Notes: generated by a model from the letters alone, not told the origin. A stretch of DNA of 26,247 bases from Bacteroidota bacterium (GCA_023415545.1 JAEZKJ010000117.1:1-26247), one strand, 5' to 3'; positions 8,373-16,330 are shown, counted from the stretch's first letter. Made by a program: numbers and translations.

Positions 8373-9092
8373 TTATTTCATGTATCCATTAACTCCGAAA
8401 GGCGAAGCATTATGATCTATATTATCCTCTATCTTTTCTATGATACCATCCTTTATATGAATGATTTTATTAGTTTGATTTGCTACACCGCTTTCGTGAG
8501 TAACAACAACAATAGTCATCTTGTCTTTTATGTTCAACTCTTTAAGGATTTCCATAACTTCTACAGAAGTTTTACTATCCAAAGCACCAGTAGGTTCATC
8601 GGCAAGAATTATTTCAGGTTTGGTAATTAGTGCTCTAGCTATTGCTACTCTCTGTTTTTGACCTCCCGAAAGTTCATTAGGCATATGGTGTGCCCACTCT
8701 TTTAGTCCAAGCTTTTCAAGATATTCCATAGCCATGGCATTTCTTTTTTTGCGGCTTATACCTTTATAATATAGAGGAAGAGCTACATTTTCCACAGCAT
8801 TTTTGAAGTTTATAAGATTAAAGGACTGAAAGATAAATCCGATCATTTCATTTCTATATTTTGCACTTTTAGTCTCACTAAGATTCTTTATTAGTACATT
8901 GTTAAGATAGTAGTCGCCGGAATCATAATTATCTAATATACCAAGAATATTAAGTAGCGTAGATTTACCAGAGCCTGAGGCGCCCATAATTGAGACAAAT
9001 TCTCCTTTTTTTATATCAAGATTTATGCCTTTGAGCACATGTAGAGGCGCTCCATTGTTATAAGTCTTATTGATATTCTCTAAATGTATCAT
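8373..9092 (-). CDS. ABC transporter ATPase, MacB/LolD type
   Basis: 239 residues, a complete single nucleotide-binding domain: Walker A GASGSGKST (37-45), Q-loop Q89, signature LSGGQ (141-145), Walker B IILADEP (161-167) and switch His199. The MacB/LolD-like context (GILDNYDSGDYYLNN; ENVALPLYYKGIS) is clear. It is the first gene of the efflux operon, energising the two permeases that follow at 7- and 1-nt spacings. No TAnnTTTG box was found in the 166-bp gap upstream on this strand, so its promoter is not identified. The ROK kinase gene is divergent. Confidence 0.95.
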   Translation of the reverse strand: MIHLENINKTYNNGAPLHVLKGINLDIKKGEFVSIMGASGSGKSTLLNILGILDNYDSGDYYLNNVLIKNLSETKSAKYRNEMIGFIFQSFNLINFKNAVENVALPLYYKGISRKKRNAMAMEYLEKLGLKEWAHHMPNELSGGQKQRVAIARALITKPEIILADEPTGALDSKTSVEVMEILKELNIKDKMTIVVVTHESGVANQTNKIIHIKDGIIEKIEDNIDHNASPFGVNGYMK

Positions 9093-9194
9093 TTCTTTAA
9101 TAATAGGGATATAAATACTCGTTTTTGTTATATCTAGTTAGACGCTGTTAAATTATAAAAAGTTGCACAGAACTAATAAAAAAAATATAAATAA

Positions 9195-9226
9195 TTTGTT
9201 GCCTCTTCTATCATTGACTATATTTG
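9195..9226 (+). promoter_or_regulatory. promoter of the ROK kinase gene
   Basis: TTTG at 9195-9198, a 20-nt spacer, then TATATTTG at 9219-9226. This is a full match to the Bacteroides -33/-7 consensus (TTTG, about 19-20 nt, TAnnTTTG). Transcription would begin near 9231, leaving about 28-40 nt before the start codon. Confidence 0.7.
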
Positions 9227-9258
9227 TTTCAATATATAACCTAATTAAATAGATAATA

Positions 9259-10230
9259 ATGGTAACAGGCATGGAAAAGCCCTATGTAGTGGGCATGGAT
9301 ATTGGTGGAACTAATACTGTATTTGGTATTGTTGATTCTCGTGGTAATGTTTTGGCAACTGATTCAGTTAAAACACAATCATATACAAAGATAGAAGATT
9401 ATGTAGAGGCTGTTTGTGAGAAATTACTTCCTTTGATCAACTCTGTTGGAGGTGTGTCAAAAATTAAAGGATTAGGAGTTGGTGCACCAAATGGTAACTA
9501 TTATAGTGGAACAATCGAGTTTGCTCCAAACCTTCCTTGGAAGGGTATTATTCCATTGGCAGCAATGTTCGAAGAGAAGATAGGTGTTCCTACAGCTCTT
9601 ACTAATGATGCTAATGCAGCTGCTATTGGTGAAATGACTTATGGTGCAGCTCGTGGAATGAAAGACTTTATCATGATTACACTTGGTACAGGTGTTGGTA
9701 GTGGTATAGTTATTAATGGTCAACTTGTTTATGGTCATGATGGATTTGCAGGTGAGTTAGGTCATGTTATTGTTCGCCGTGGCGGTCGTCTTTGTGGATG
9801 TGGTCGTAAGGGCTGTCTTGAGACATACTGCTCAGCAACAGGCGTTGCTCGTACAGCACGTGAATTCCTAATTGCTCGTTCTGAGCCTAGTCTTCTTAGA
9901 GAGATTCCTGCTGAAGAGATTACTTCAAAAGATGTGTACGATGCTGCTGTTAAAGGTGATAAGTTGGCACAAGATATTTTTGAATTTACCGGAACTATCC
10001 TTGGTGAAGCTATTGCTGATTTCATCGCATTCTCTAGCCCTGAGGCTGTAGTATTGTTTGGTGGCCTTGCTAAATCGGGTGATTATATCATCAATCCTAT
10101 TCAGAAAGCTATTGATGAGAATATCCTTAAGATTTTTGAAGGAAAAACTAAACTTCTTGTTTCTGAACTAAAAGATGCTGATGCAGCTGTACTTGGTGCA
10201 AGTGCTTTAGGTTGGGAAGTTAAAGAATAA
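9259..10230 (+). CDS. ROK-family sugar kinase (probable glucokinase)
   Basis: 323 residues. The ROK hallmarks are all visible. The phosphate-binding DIGGTNTVFGIVD is at 14-26, GLGVGAPNG at 71-79, the catalytic Asp117 in NDANAAAIGE and GTGVGSGI at 143-150. The structural zinc site consists of His169 plus C179-x-C181-x4-C186. It phosphorylates a hexose, most likely glucose, in the cytoplasm; N-acetyl sugars or fructose cannot be excluded. An alternative ATG at 9271 (MEKPYVVGMDIGG) would give 319 residues and is also plausible. Unlike DNA-binding ROK repressors, it has no N-terminal helix-turn-helix. Codons such as GGT and CGT are preferred more than in neighbouring genes, hinting at high expression. 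Monocistronic: own promoter, strong terminator. Confidence 0.92.
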   Translation: MVTGMEKPYVVGMDIGGTNTVFGIVDSRGNVLATDSVKTQSYTKIEDYVEAVCEKLLPLINSVGGVSKIKGLGVGAPNGNYYSGTIEFAPNLPWKGIIPLAAMFEEKIGVPTALTNDANAAAIGEMTYGAARGMKDFIMITLGTGVGSGIVINGQLVYGHDGFAGELGHVIVRRGGRLCGCGRKGCLETYCSATGVARTAREFLIARSEPSLLREIPAEEITSKDVYDAAVKGDKLAQDIFEFTGTILGEAIADFIAFSSPEAVVLFGGLAKSGDYIINPIQKAIDENILKIFEGKTKLLVSELKDADAAVLGASALGWEVKE

Positions 10231-10249
10231 TTTATATATTATATATTAT

Positions 10250-10284
10250 AAAAGAGGACGCATCATTGTGATGTGTCCTCTTTT
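10250..10284 (+). terminator. rho-independent terminator after ROK kinase
   Basis: 16-bp stem (10250-10265 / 10269-10284) with one G-U pair and a 3-nt loop. The 3' arm ends in TTTT, and it begins 20 nt past the stop codon. Confidence 0.85.
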
Positions 10285-10354
10285 GCTATATATAAGTATA
10301 GATGTTTATTGTGGATGAATAGTCATTGTTGTTACCGGTAAAATAAAGTTTTTG

Positions 10355-10362
10355 TACATTTG
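10355..10362 (+). promoter_or_regulatory. Bacteroides-type -7 box, patatin gene
   Basis: TACATTTG matches TAnnTTTG and lies 24 nt before the ATG at 10386. No exact TTTG sits at the expected -33 distance. Confidence 0.5.
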
Positions 10363-10385
10363 TAGTTGTAAAACAGGCAATAATA

Positions 10386-11249
10386 ATGGAAAAATCACAT
10401 CACAAAATAGGATTAATACTTGAAGGTGGAGGAATGAGAGGTCTATTCAGTGCCGGAGTAATGGATGTTTTGATGGAGAATAATATCTCATTTGATGGAA
10501 TAATTGGAGTCTCTGCCGGAGCGTGTTTTGGATGTAACTATAAATCATTACAAAGAGGAAGAGTTTTAAGGTATAATCTAAACTATGCAAAGAATCCTCA
10601 ATTTATGGGATTACGTTGTCTCTTAAAAGAGGGAAATTTTGTAGGAGCAGAGTTTGCTTACCATAAACTTCCTACAGAACTTGATCCATTCGATAATGAA
10701 ACATTTAAAAAAAATCCTACTGAATTTTATATTGTCTGTTGTGACATCGAGAGTGGTGAGGCTATTTATCATCGTATAGATGATATGGATTATACAAATC
10801 TTGAGTGGCTTCGTGCATCTGCTTCTATGCCTTTAGTATCTGTTCCGGTTGAGTTGGAAGGTAGAAAACTTTTGGATGGAGGTATGGTAGATTCTATTCC
10901 TTTAAAAGCTTTTCATGATATGGGGTATAAAAAAAATATTGTAATCCTTACTCAACATTGGAGTTTTTATAAGAAACCAACAAAGCTAACTCCAATTTTT
11001 AAAACCTTTATGAGTAAATATCCCAAGGTTGCCCAATTGATGAAAAACAGACACATAATGTATAATAATCAATTAGACTATATTAAGAGGTGTAAATCCG
11101 AAGGCACAACTTTAATTATATCTCCCCAAGAGCCTTTAAATATTAATAGGACATCGTCGAATTTTAAACGAATGAATAGAGTATATCAAATGGGTAGAGA
11201 TACAGCTAAATCGGAGCTTGAATCAATACTTAAATTTATGAATAGTTGA
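10386..11249 (+). CDS. patatin-like phospholipase
   Basis: 287 residues. The patatin fold motifs are complete: oxyanion-hole loop GGGMRG (14-19), nucleophile elbow G41-V-S43-A-G45, and the D164-G-G dyad motif. It should be a Ser-Asp dyad lipid acyl hydrolase. There is no signal peptide or barrel domain, so this is the small cytoplasmic/peripheral type (RssA/YjjU-like), not a secreted toxin. The C-terminal 100 residues are basic and helical, as in YjjU-like proteins. It has its own -7 box 24 nt upstream and a bidirectional hairpin terminator downstream. The natural lipid substrate is not deducible. Confidence 0.92.
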   Translation: MEKSHHKIGLILEGGGMRGLFSAGVMDVLMENNISFDGIIGVSAGACFGCNYKSLQRGRVLRYNLNYAKNPQFMGLRCLLKEGNFVGAEFAYHKLPTELDPFDNETFKKNPTEFYIVCCDIESGEAIYHRIDDMDYTNLEWLRASASMPLVSVPVELEGRKLLDGGMVDSIPLKAFHDMGYKKNIVILTQHWSFYKKPTKLTPIFKTFMSKYPKVAQLMKNRHIMYNNQLDYIKRCKSEGTTLIISPQEPLNINRTSSNFKRMNRVYQMGRDTAKSELESILKFMNS

Positions 11250-11254
11250 ATTTT

Positions 11255-11317
11255 ATCATTTATCCTTATCTCACATTTTAGCAAGTTTTGCTAAGAGATA
11301 AGGGCGAATAAAATGAT
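11255..11317. terminator. bidirectional composite hairpin between convergent genes
   Basis: Nested inverted repeat: outer arms 11255-11263 / 11308-11317 (imperfect), middle arms 11264-11271 / 11296-11303 (8 bp perfect) and inner arms 11278-11284 / 11288-11294 (7 bp perfect, 3-nt loop). It lies between the patatin stop at 11249 and the stop of the convergent small gene at 11337. The flanks are A/T-rich on both sides, as expected for a shared terminator. Confidence 0.6.
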
Positions 11318-11336
11318 TTGTCTTTGAGTGGAAGCC

Positions 11337-11477
11337 TTATACGTTTGTATGTTGGCTAATTAATTTGTTTAGCTTTATCTGTAAAGCTTGGCATTCAGCA
11401 CCTTTTCTCATTGATTTGTATCTTTTCAATTGGTACTGCAACATTTCAATAGTTTCATTTGTCATTTTAGTTTCCAT
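11337..11477 (-). CDS. 46-residue basic small protein
   Basis: ATG at 11475-11477, TAA at 11337-11339; an internal Met5 (ATG at 11465) is an alternative start. The product is helical and strongly basic, without membrane segments: METKMTNETIEMLQ, then LKRYKSMRKGAECQA, then a LQIKLNKLI stretch with leucine/isoleucine spacing suggestive of a coiled coil. Support for a real gene comes from protein-like composition, a TAnnTTTG box (11541-11548) with a purine-rich GGAAGGA leader upstream, and a shared terminator after the stop. I do not recognise a family or function. The plus-strand frame over the same bases reads as a hydrophobic artefact. Confidence 0.65.
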   Translation of the reverse strand: METKMTNETIEMLQYQLKRYKSMRKGAECQALQIKLNKLISQHTNV

Positions 11478-11540
11478 AATTACATCTTTTTTTGTCCTTC
11501 CGTTTGAAGAACTAGTTTATATTATTCTTTCTTTTCACTG

Positions 11541-11548
11541 CAAAGATA
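11541..11548 (-). promoter_or_regulatory. Bacteroides-type -7 box, small protein gene
   Basis: The minus strand reads TATCTTTG (TAnnTTTG), 64 nt upstream of the ATG at 11477. The -33 element is not clear. Confidence 0.45.
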
Positions 11549-11749
11549 TAAATTATATAGCTATATATGTTTTCTAACATAAAAATAAGGTTTCATATTA
11601 ACAAAAATAAACTATTAAGCGCAGTATTTAGAGTATATTATGAAATATAATTGTAATATATTTATACAAATAAGGAATTAACAATATATTAAGACTTAAT
11701 CATGCAAATATTAATATATGTTATTTAGCATAATATTTTGGCCTTTTTA

Positions 11750-11780
11750 TTTGCTACAATCTAAAAAATCCGTACATTTG
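11750..11780 (+). promoter_or_regulatory. promoter of sRNA-like unit
   Basis: TTTG at 11750-11753, a 19-nt spacer, then TACATTTG at 11773-11780: an ideal Bacteroides promoter with no open reading frame behind it. The next signal downstream is the terminator at 11824-11848. Confidence 0.7.
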
Positions 11781-11784
11781 TACT

Positions 11785-11848
11785 GTGTTTTTCATAGTAT
11801 TAGATTTAAGGTTAACAAAGGTTGGGTCAAGGCGTTGACCCTTTTTTT
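11785..11848 (+). ncRNA. candidate small RNA, about 64 nt
   Basis: The unit runs from a predicted start just after the -7 box to the T-tract of a perfect terminator. The body contains the AT-rich string tgtttttcatagtatta and then gatttaaggttaacaaagg, with no start codon followed by a usable frame. From memory, very similar strings recur in intergenic regions of Bacteroides and relatives, so this may belong to a multicopy conserved sRNA family. The FopS family of paralogous sRNAs in Bacteroides is one name to test, but I could not check this. It could also be an orphan leader. The flanking genes are on the opposite strand, which argues against a leader function. Confidence 0.65.
11824..11848 (+). 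terminator. rho-independent terminator of sRNA unit
   Basis: GGGTCAA (11824-11830), loop GGCG, TTGACCC (11835-11841), then seven T (11842-11848). A textbook intrinsic terminator. Confidence 0.9.
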
Positions 11849-11865
11849 ATGCCTATACGTTTCGT

Positions 11866-11898
11866 CATTTTAAGATCGCTATAATCCGATTTAAAATG
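11866..11898. repeat. 12-bp hairpin with a bulge, unknown role
   Basis: cattttaagatcg (11866-11878) pairs with cgatttaaaatg (11887-11898), leaving one bulged G and an 8-nt loop. It lies between the sRNA terminator and the esterase terminator. No T-tract follows on either strand, so it is not an obvious terminator. Confidence 0.5.
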
Positions 11899-11919
11899 GA
11901 TGAGCAATGGTAAAAATAA

Positions 11920-11948
11920 AACCAGACTAAACTTAGTTCAGTCTGGTT
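11920..11948 (-). terminator. terminator downstream of the esterase gene
   Basis: AACCAGACT / AGTCTGGTT arms (11920-11928 / 11940-11948), perfect 9 bp, 11-nt loop. On the minus strand it is followed by a U-rich stretch (11911-11919). It ends the transcript of the esterase whose stop is at 12043, about 95 nt upstream. Confidence 0.65.
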
Positions 11949-12042
11949 AATTGTATTATTACATAGCCTATTAAATATCACCTATCTATTGAGGTATAAT
12001 TAACCATTCAATTTAATTGCTTATGTAATTAAATAAGGTATA

Positions 12043-12888
12043 TTATTTGATATAGCCCAATTCATTTAAAAATTTCTCTGCTTCTTTTAGTGTAATATCA
12101 TAATATGTATTATCACCATTTTTCTTATAGTTGAAGAATCCATGTTTTTGTTCCTCATATATTTTTAAAATACATTTAGCACCATTTTCTTCAGTTGACA
12201 ATTTATATTTTTCTGCAGTTTCTGTTGGTACATATCTGTCTTTACTTCCCACCATAAATATTGTTGGCAAAGCGTTGTTGTTTTTTAAGTTGTGTAATGG
12301 AGAGAAGTTTACATATTCATCTTTAATTCTTTCAAAGCCGTATCCATTTTCTCCATTATCTATCACAGGATTGAATAGGATTAATGCAGAAGGACGTGAA
12401 GAAATAGACAAATTATCATCAGGATGATTGTAATGTGAAACATATGCACAAGCAGCTGCAAGATGACCACCTGCAGAGCCTCCTGATGTTACAATTTTTG
12501 TTGTGTCTATTTTTAATTTTTTTGAGTTCTCTTTTATGAAACGAATAGCAGATTTAGCATCTTCCACACAATTAAAAGGTGTAGCATTACCTAATTTTTT
12601 AGTTCTATAATCAGCCAAAATGGTTATAATACCTTTGTTTGCTAAATATTCTGCTTGAGGACGGAATTGGTCTCTGCTTCCACCTAGCCAACCTCCACCA
12701 AAGAAAAATATAATAGCTGGGTTTTCCTTACCAATGTTCTTGCTAGATATTATCTCAACATTTAGTTTAACATTGTTTCGAATTGCATAGCATAAAGTAT
12801 CAAAAGTTAGTTTATTCGTTTGACTTCCTTGAGCATTTACGCCTTGTAAAACTATTGATACAAGGATTAATAAGACAAATTTTTTCAT
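12043..12888 (-). CDS. secreted alpha/beta-hydrolase esterase (acetyl/feruloyl esterase-like)
   Basis: 281 residues from the ATG at 12888, which gives a clean signal peptide (MKKFVLLILVSIVLQGVNAQ); a TTG 12 nt upstream is possible but unlikely. In the numbering from that TTG, the oxyanion loop is FFFGGGW (65-71, in place of the usual HGGG). The nucleophile elbow is G140-G-S142-A-G144, and Asp221 (GSKDRYVP) and His253 (QKHGFFN) complete the triad. This BD-FAE/Aes-like family removes acetyl or hydroxycinnamoyl groups from plant polysaccharides. Location next to a CE1-like esterase and a GH115 enzyme supports a hemicellulose role. It is monocistronic with a terminator at 11920-11948. Specificity is not predictable from sequence alone. 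Confidence 0.85.
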   Translation of the reverse strand: MKKFVLLILVSIVLQGVNAQGSQTNKLTFDTLCYAIRNNVKLNVEIISSKNIGKENPAIIFFFGGGWLGGSRDQFRPQAEYLANKGIITILADYRTKKLGNATPFNCVEDAKSAIRFIKENSKKLKIDTTKIVTSGGSAGGHLAAACAYVSHYNHPDDNLSISSRPSALILFNPVIDNGENGYGFERIKDEYVNFSPLHNLKNNNALPTIFMVGSKDRYVPTETAEKYKLSTEENGAKCILKIYEEQKHGFFNYKKNGDNTYYDITLKEAEKFLNELGYIK

Positions 12889-12900
12889 ATAAAAAAACAA

Positions 12901-13318
12901 GTTTGATGTGTGTTTGTATATTAATTATAGTATAATACGCAAATTATAAAATATTTTAAATATTTAAAATTAAAAGTTTTAAAAATAATAAAGTATAAAT
13001 TGATAAGACTATATTCTATAATTATCATTATTATTTAATATTGCTCTTATTCATTATCAAGAAGATATATAGTTTTATAATTATGTTATAATAATTCCTT
13101 GGCGATAACTTTAAAAGTTTTAGACCTAAAAATAACATCTATAAATAGCATTCACAAATATGACTTCATGTTGAATTAGGAAAATGTTTATTGAAATATC
13201 CGTTAATAACAATAATGTGGCATACTGCAAACTTCTATTTATGGTAAACGGATAATTGTAAAAAGTTCGGAATGTGATAGTATAATTAATCACTATAAAT
13301 GACTGAACGCAAGAGACA
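12901..13318. other. intergenic region between divergent esterase and sulfatase genes
   Basis: About 420 very AT-rich bases without a credible gene. An imperfect inverted repeat tatccgttaa (13197-13206) / taaacggata (13245-13254), 38 nt apart, lies about 65-120 bp upstream of the sulfatase promoter and could be an activator or repressor site. A near-match to the -7 box on the minus strand (TATAATTTG, one extra base) is present around 12954 for the esterase. No RNA gene was recognised. Confidence 0.4.
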
Positions 13319-13350
13319 TTTGATTTTTTTTGTAATATTTTTTAATTTTG
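13319..13350 (+). promoter_or_regulatory. promoter of the sulfatase gene
   Basis: TTTG at 13319-13322, a 20-nt spacer, TAATTTTG at 13343-13350. Because transcription would begin near 13355, the in-frame TTG at 13348 cannot be the start. The ATG at 13405 is therefore the start, with a leader of about 50 nt. Confidence 0.7.
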
Positions 13351-13404
13351 AATAAGCCATTTACACAAAGGCAATTAATATTCGACAAACTATTATTTAA
13401 TATC

Positions 13405-14970
13405 ATGAAAAATTTTATTCTACCATTAGGAGTATTAACTCTTTCTGCATGTAGCTCAACTACAGTAAAAAAACAGGCAGAACGTCCTAACGTTTTATTT
13501 ATTTATGCTGATGATATAGGTTATGGTGACTTGAGTTGTTATGGTACAGCTTCTGTAAAGACATCAAATGTAGATACATTAGCTTCTGAAGGAATTCGTT
13601 TTACAAATGTTCATAGTGGAGCTGCAACAAGTACTCCATCAAGATATGGTTTGCTTACTGGAGAATGTCCATGGCGAAAACAAGGAACAGGAATAGCTGC
13701 CGGTAATGCTGCTATGATTATAACTCCCGATAGATACACTTTAGCTGATATGTTTAAGGATGCCGGATATAATACCGGAGTAATAGGAAAATGGCATCTT
13801 GGACTTGGCAATGAAACCGGGAAACAGGATTGGAATGGCATAGTTAAGCCTAACCCTGAGGACTTAGGTTTTGATTATTCATATATTATGGCAGCCACTG
13901 CCGATAGAACTCCATGTATATATATGGAAAATGGAAAAGGAGTTGGGTTGGATCCTAATGATCCGGTATATGTAAGTTATACTGAAAATTTCCCCGGTGA
14001 ACCAACAGGAAAAGATAATCCCGAGTTGTTGCGCTTGCATCCTTCACATGGGCATGATCAATCTATAGTGAATGGAATTTCTCGTATTGGATATATGAAA
14101 GGTGGAAAGAGTGCATTGTGGCGTGATGAAGATATAGCCGACAGTATTACTATTCATGCTATAGAATTTATTGAAAGAAGTTCCAAAAAAGGTGAGCCTT
14201 TCTTCTTATATCTAGCAACTAATGATATTCATGTTCCTCGTGTTCCTAATGAAAGATTTATTGGAAAAAGTGGAATGGGAGCTCGTGGTGATGCTTTGCT
14301 TTCGTTTGATTGGACAGTAGGAGAGGTGATGAAAACTCTGAAACGTTTGAATTTAGATGAGAATACTATTGTAATTCTTTCCAGTGACAATGGCTCAGTA
14401 GTAGATGACGGATATAAGGATCAAGCTGTTGAGTTACTTGGTAACCATAAACCAACAGGAGTTTATCGTGGTGGAAAATATAGCAGTTACGAAGGTGGTA
14501 CCCGAGTTCCATGTATAATTAGATGGAAAGGTAAAGTTCAGCCAGGAGTTTCTGATGCATTAATGAGTCAGATAGACTGGTTTGCTTCTTTTGCTTCTAT
14601 GTGCAAAGTGAATGTTCCGGAGGGTGCTGCTCCAGATAGTAAAAATCATCTTGATGCATGGCTAGATGCCAATAAGAAAGGGCGTGATTTTGTTGTTACT
14701 CAAAACTTACATAATAACTTATCTATTACTGATGGTGTTTGGAAATATATTCCTGCTGCCAATGGCCCAGAGATGAATATACAGACTAATACAGAACTTG
14801 GAAATAGACCAAACAATCATCAATTGTACTATTTGAGTTCTGATCCTGGTGAACAAAACAATGTATATAATGATAACCAAGATAAGGCAGAACAATTACG
14901 TTTTGAACTTATGCGAATTATAGAAAATGGGGATTATTATAAAAAACTTAAGGAACTCGAAACAGAATAA
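13405..14970 (+). CDS. serine-type sulfatase (family S1), lipoprotein
   Basis: 521 residues. The N-terminus MKNFILPLGVLTLSAC has a lipobox ending at Cys16, so it is a lipid-anchored protein. The S1 core is complete: metal-binding D36-D37 in YADDIGYGD, the formylglycine motif S76-T-P-S-R80, GKWHLG (128-133) and D328-N329. Ser76 must be converted to formylglycine by an anaerobic sulfatase-maturating enzyme (anSME); none is encoded in this window. The C-terminal region carries LYYLSSDPGEQNN, typical of S1 sulfatases acting on carbohydrates. It hydrolyses sulfate esters at the cell envelope; the sugar and position are not assignable. It is followed 144 bp later by a feruloyl-esterase-like gene on the same strand, with no clear promoter between, so cotranscription is likely. 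Confidence 0.93.
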   Translation: MKNFILPLGVLTLSACSSTTVKKQAERPNVLFIYADDIGYGDLSCYGTASVKTSNVDTLASEGIRFTNVHSGAATSTPSRYGLLTGECPWRKQGTGIAAGNAAMIITPDRYTLADMFKDAGYNTGVIGKWHLGLGNETGKQDWNGIVKPNPEDLGFDYSYIMAATADRTPCIYMENGKGVGLDPNDPVYVSYTENFPGEPTGKDNPELLRLHPSHGHDQSIVNGISRIGYMKGGKSALWRDEDIADSITIHAIEFIERSSKKGEPFFLYLATNDIHVPRVPNERFIGKSGMGARGDALLSFDWTVGEVMKTLKRLNLDENTIVILSSDNGSVVDDGYKDQAVELLGNHKPTGVYRGGKYSSYEGGTRVPCIIRWKGKVQPGVSDALMSQIDWFASFASMCKVNVPEGAAPDSKNHLDAWLDANKKGRDFVVTQNLHNNLSITDGVWKYIPAANGPEMNIQTNTELGNRPNNHQLYYLSSDPGEQNNVYNDNQDKAEQLRFELMRIIENGDYYKKLKELETE

Positions 14971-15114
14971 AAGGGCTCGTTCTTAATTCAGTCTATACCT
15001 TTTATCATTAATAGCTAACCTTTGTAAGTGATAGAGATTTTATAATATAGTTATATAATAGGGTTTTTACATATTATTTTAAGTAAATTGCGGCAGTACA
15101 ATAAATCTAATAAT

Positions 15115-16209
15115 ATGAAAAGATTATCACTATTATCTTTGTTACTCTTTGCAGCTACTATAATGTTAGCTCAAAACATGAATGTTATAAAGTCTCCGAT
15201 AATTAATTCGGATAAAACTATTCTCTTCCAAGTCAAGGCTCCTAATGCAAATGTTGTAGAGTTGAGTGGACAGTTTTCATCGCAAAATATCCCTCTAGTA
15301 AAGGGTAATGATGGTATTTGGAGTGTTACTATTGACTCTCCTAAACCAGATATTTACCCTTATAACTTTATTATTGATGGTACAGCAGTTGCTGATCCAA
15401 ATAATAAAACAATTTTCCCAAATGAGAATTTCAAAGCAAGTCTGTTGGAAATTCCTGATCCTAATGCACTATATACAATTAATGATGTGCCTCATGGTAA
15501 GCTACATTATTGTATATACAATTCGAATGTTCTTAATGAAAGTCGTCCTCTAATTGTTTATATTCCCGCTGAATATGATAAGAATCCAAATAAAAAATAT
15601 CCTGTATTCTATCTTGTAAGTGGAACTACCGATACTGAGGAGACTTGGGTTAAGGCAGGTAGGGTAAATGACATAGCAGATAATCTTATTGCACAAGGCA
15701 AGGCTGAACCTATGATCATTGTTATGCCATATGGATATATGAACAATGGTACTCCACGCCCATTTACTATGGCAGCAGCGGAGATGTACTCCACATTCTC
15801 GGATGAGATGATTAAGAATATAATGCCTTTTGTAGAGGAAAATTATCGTACATTAAATAATCGTGAATCACGAGCAATAGCAGGATTTTCACGTGGAGGA
15901 GGGCAGTCCATGTTTACAGCATTTAAAAACATTGATAAATTTGCTTGGCTAAGTTCCTTCAGTGCCTACCTAATTCCTGAAGTTATGGACAAATATTTTC
16001 CTAATCTTGTGAAAGATGCAAATAGCCTTAGTATGTTATGGTTTGGTGTTGGAACAAATGATTTCCTTTATGATTACGTTGTGAAAAACCAACAATATTT
16101 TAATTCAAAAGGTATAAAATATGATAAAGTTGAGCGTGAGGGAAGCCACACATGGATGCATGCTCGTTTTTGTTTAGCAGAAACTTTACAAAAACTATTC
16201 AAAAAATAG
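15115..16209 (+). CDS. CE1/feruloyl-esterase-like protein with N-terminal E-set domain
   Basis: 364 residues from the ATG at 15115; the frame opens earlier with a TTG at 15088, but only the ATG gives a proper signal peptide (MKRLSLLSLLLFAATIMLAQ). Residues about 28-113 form a CBM48/E-set-like beta domain (KAPNANVVELSGQF, DGIWSVTI, YPYNFIIDG). The esterase D (Fes/CE1) domain follows, about 120-364. The catalytic triad is S259 in G257-F-S-R-G261, probably D316 (GTNDF) and H345 (GSHTW). This layout is that of ferulic acid esterases and xylan acetyl esterases from rumen and gut Bacteroidales. It would release ferulate or acetate from arabinoxylan side chains in the periplasm or outside. It ends in a strong terminator. 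Confidence 0.9.
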   Translation: MKRLSLLSLLLFAATIMLAQNMNVIKSPIINSDKTILFQVKAPNANVVELSGQFSSQNIPLVKGNDGIWSVTIDSPKPDIYPYNFIIDGTAVADPNNKTIFPNENFKASLLEIPDPNALYTINDVPHGKLHYCIYNSNVLNESRPLIVYIPAEYDKNPNKKYPVFYLVSGTTDTEETWVKAGRVNDIADNLIAQGKAEPMIIVMPYGYMNNGTPRPFTMAAAEMYSTFSDEMIKNIMPFVEENYRTLNNRESRAIAGFSRGGGQSMFTAFKNIDKFAWLSSFSAYLIPEVMDKYFPNLVKDANSLSMLWFGVGTNDFLYDYVVKNQQYFNSKGIKYDKVEREGSHTWMHARFCLAETLQKLFKK

Positions 16210-16245
16210 ATCATTGATATTGAAACTCAACTTATAATATAAAAT

Positions 16246-16289
16246 AACCCCGAGAGCCTTTATCATTAAGTGATTATGCTCTCGGGGTT
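16246..16289. terminator. bidirectional terminator between convergent esterase and GH115 genes
   Basis: Perfect 12-bp arms AACCCCGAGAGC (16246-16257) and GCTCTCGGGGTT (16278-16289) enclose a loop that contains a minor ATCA/TGAT stem. It is GC-rich against an AT-rich background and flanked by T-runs on the plus side. It serves the CE1-like gene (stop 16209) and the GH115 gene (stop 16331). Confidence 0.85.
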
Positions 16290-16330
16290 TATCGAATAAA
16301 TACCTACTGTAAAAATACTCTATTGTAAAA

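Noticed and set aside
9762..10025. Minus-strand frames inside the ROK kinase gene
   Set aside because: They are mirror images of the strongly biased codons of the kinase. No independent signals.
11365..11577. 70-residue hydrophobic plus-strand frame
   Set aside because: It is antisense to the 46-residue basic protein gene and its promoter. The composition is that of a reverse-complement shadow.
13348..13404. Longer sulfatase start at the TTG at 13348
   Set aside because: This TTG overlaps the -7 box of the promoter, and only the ATG at 13405 gives a lipoprotein signal peptide.
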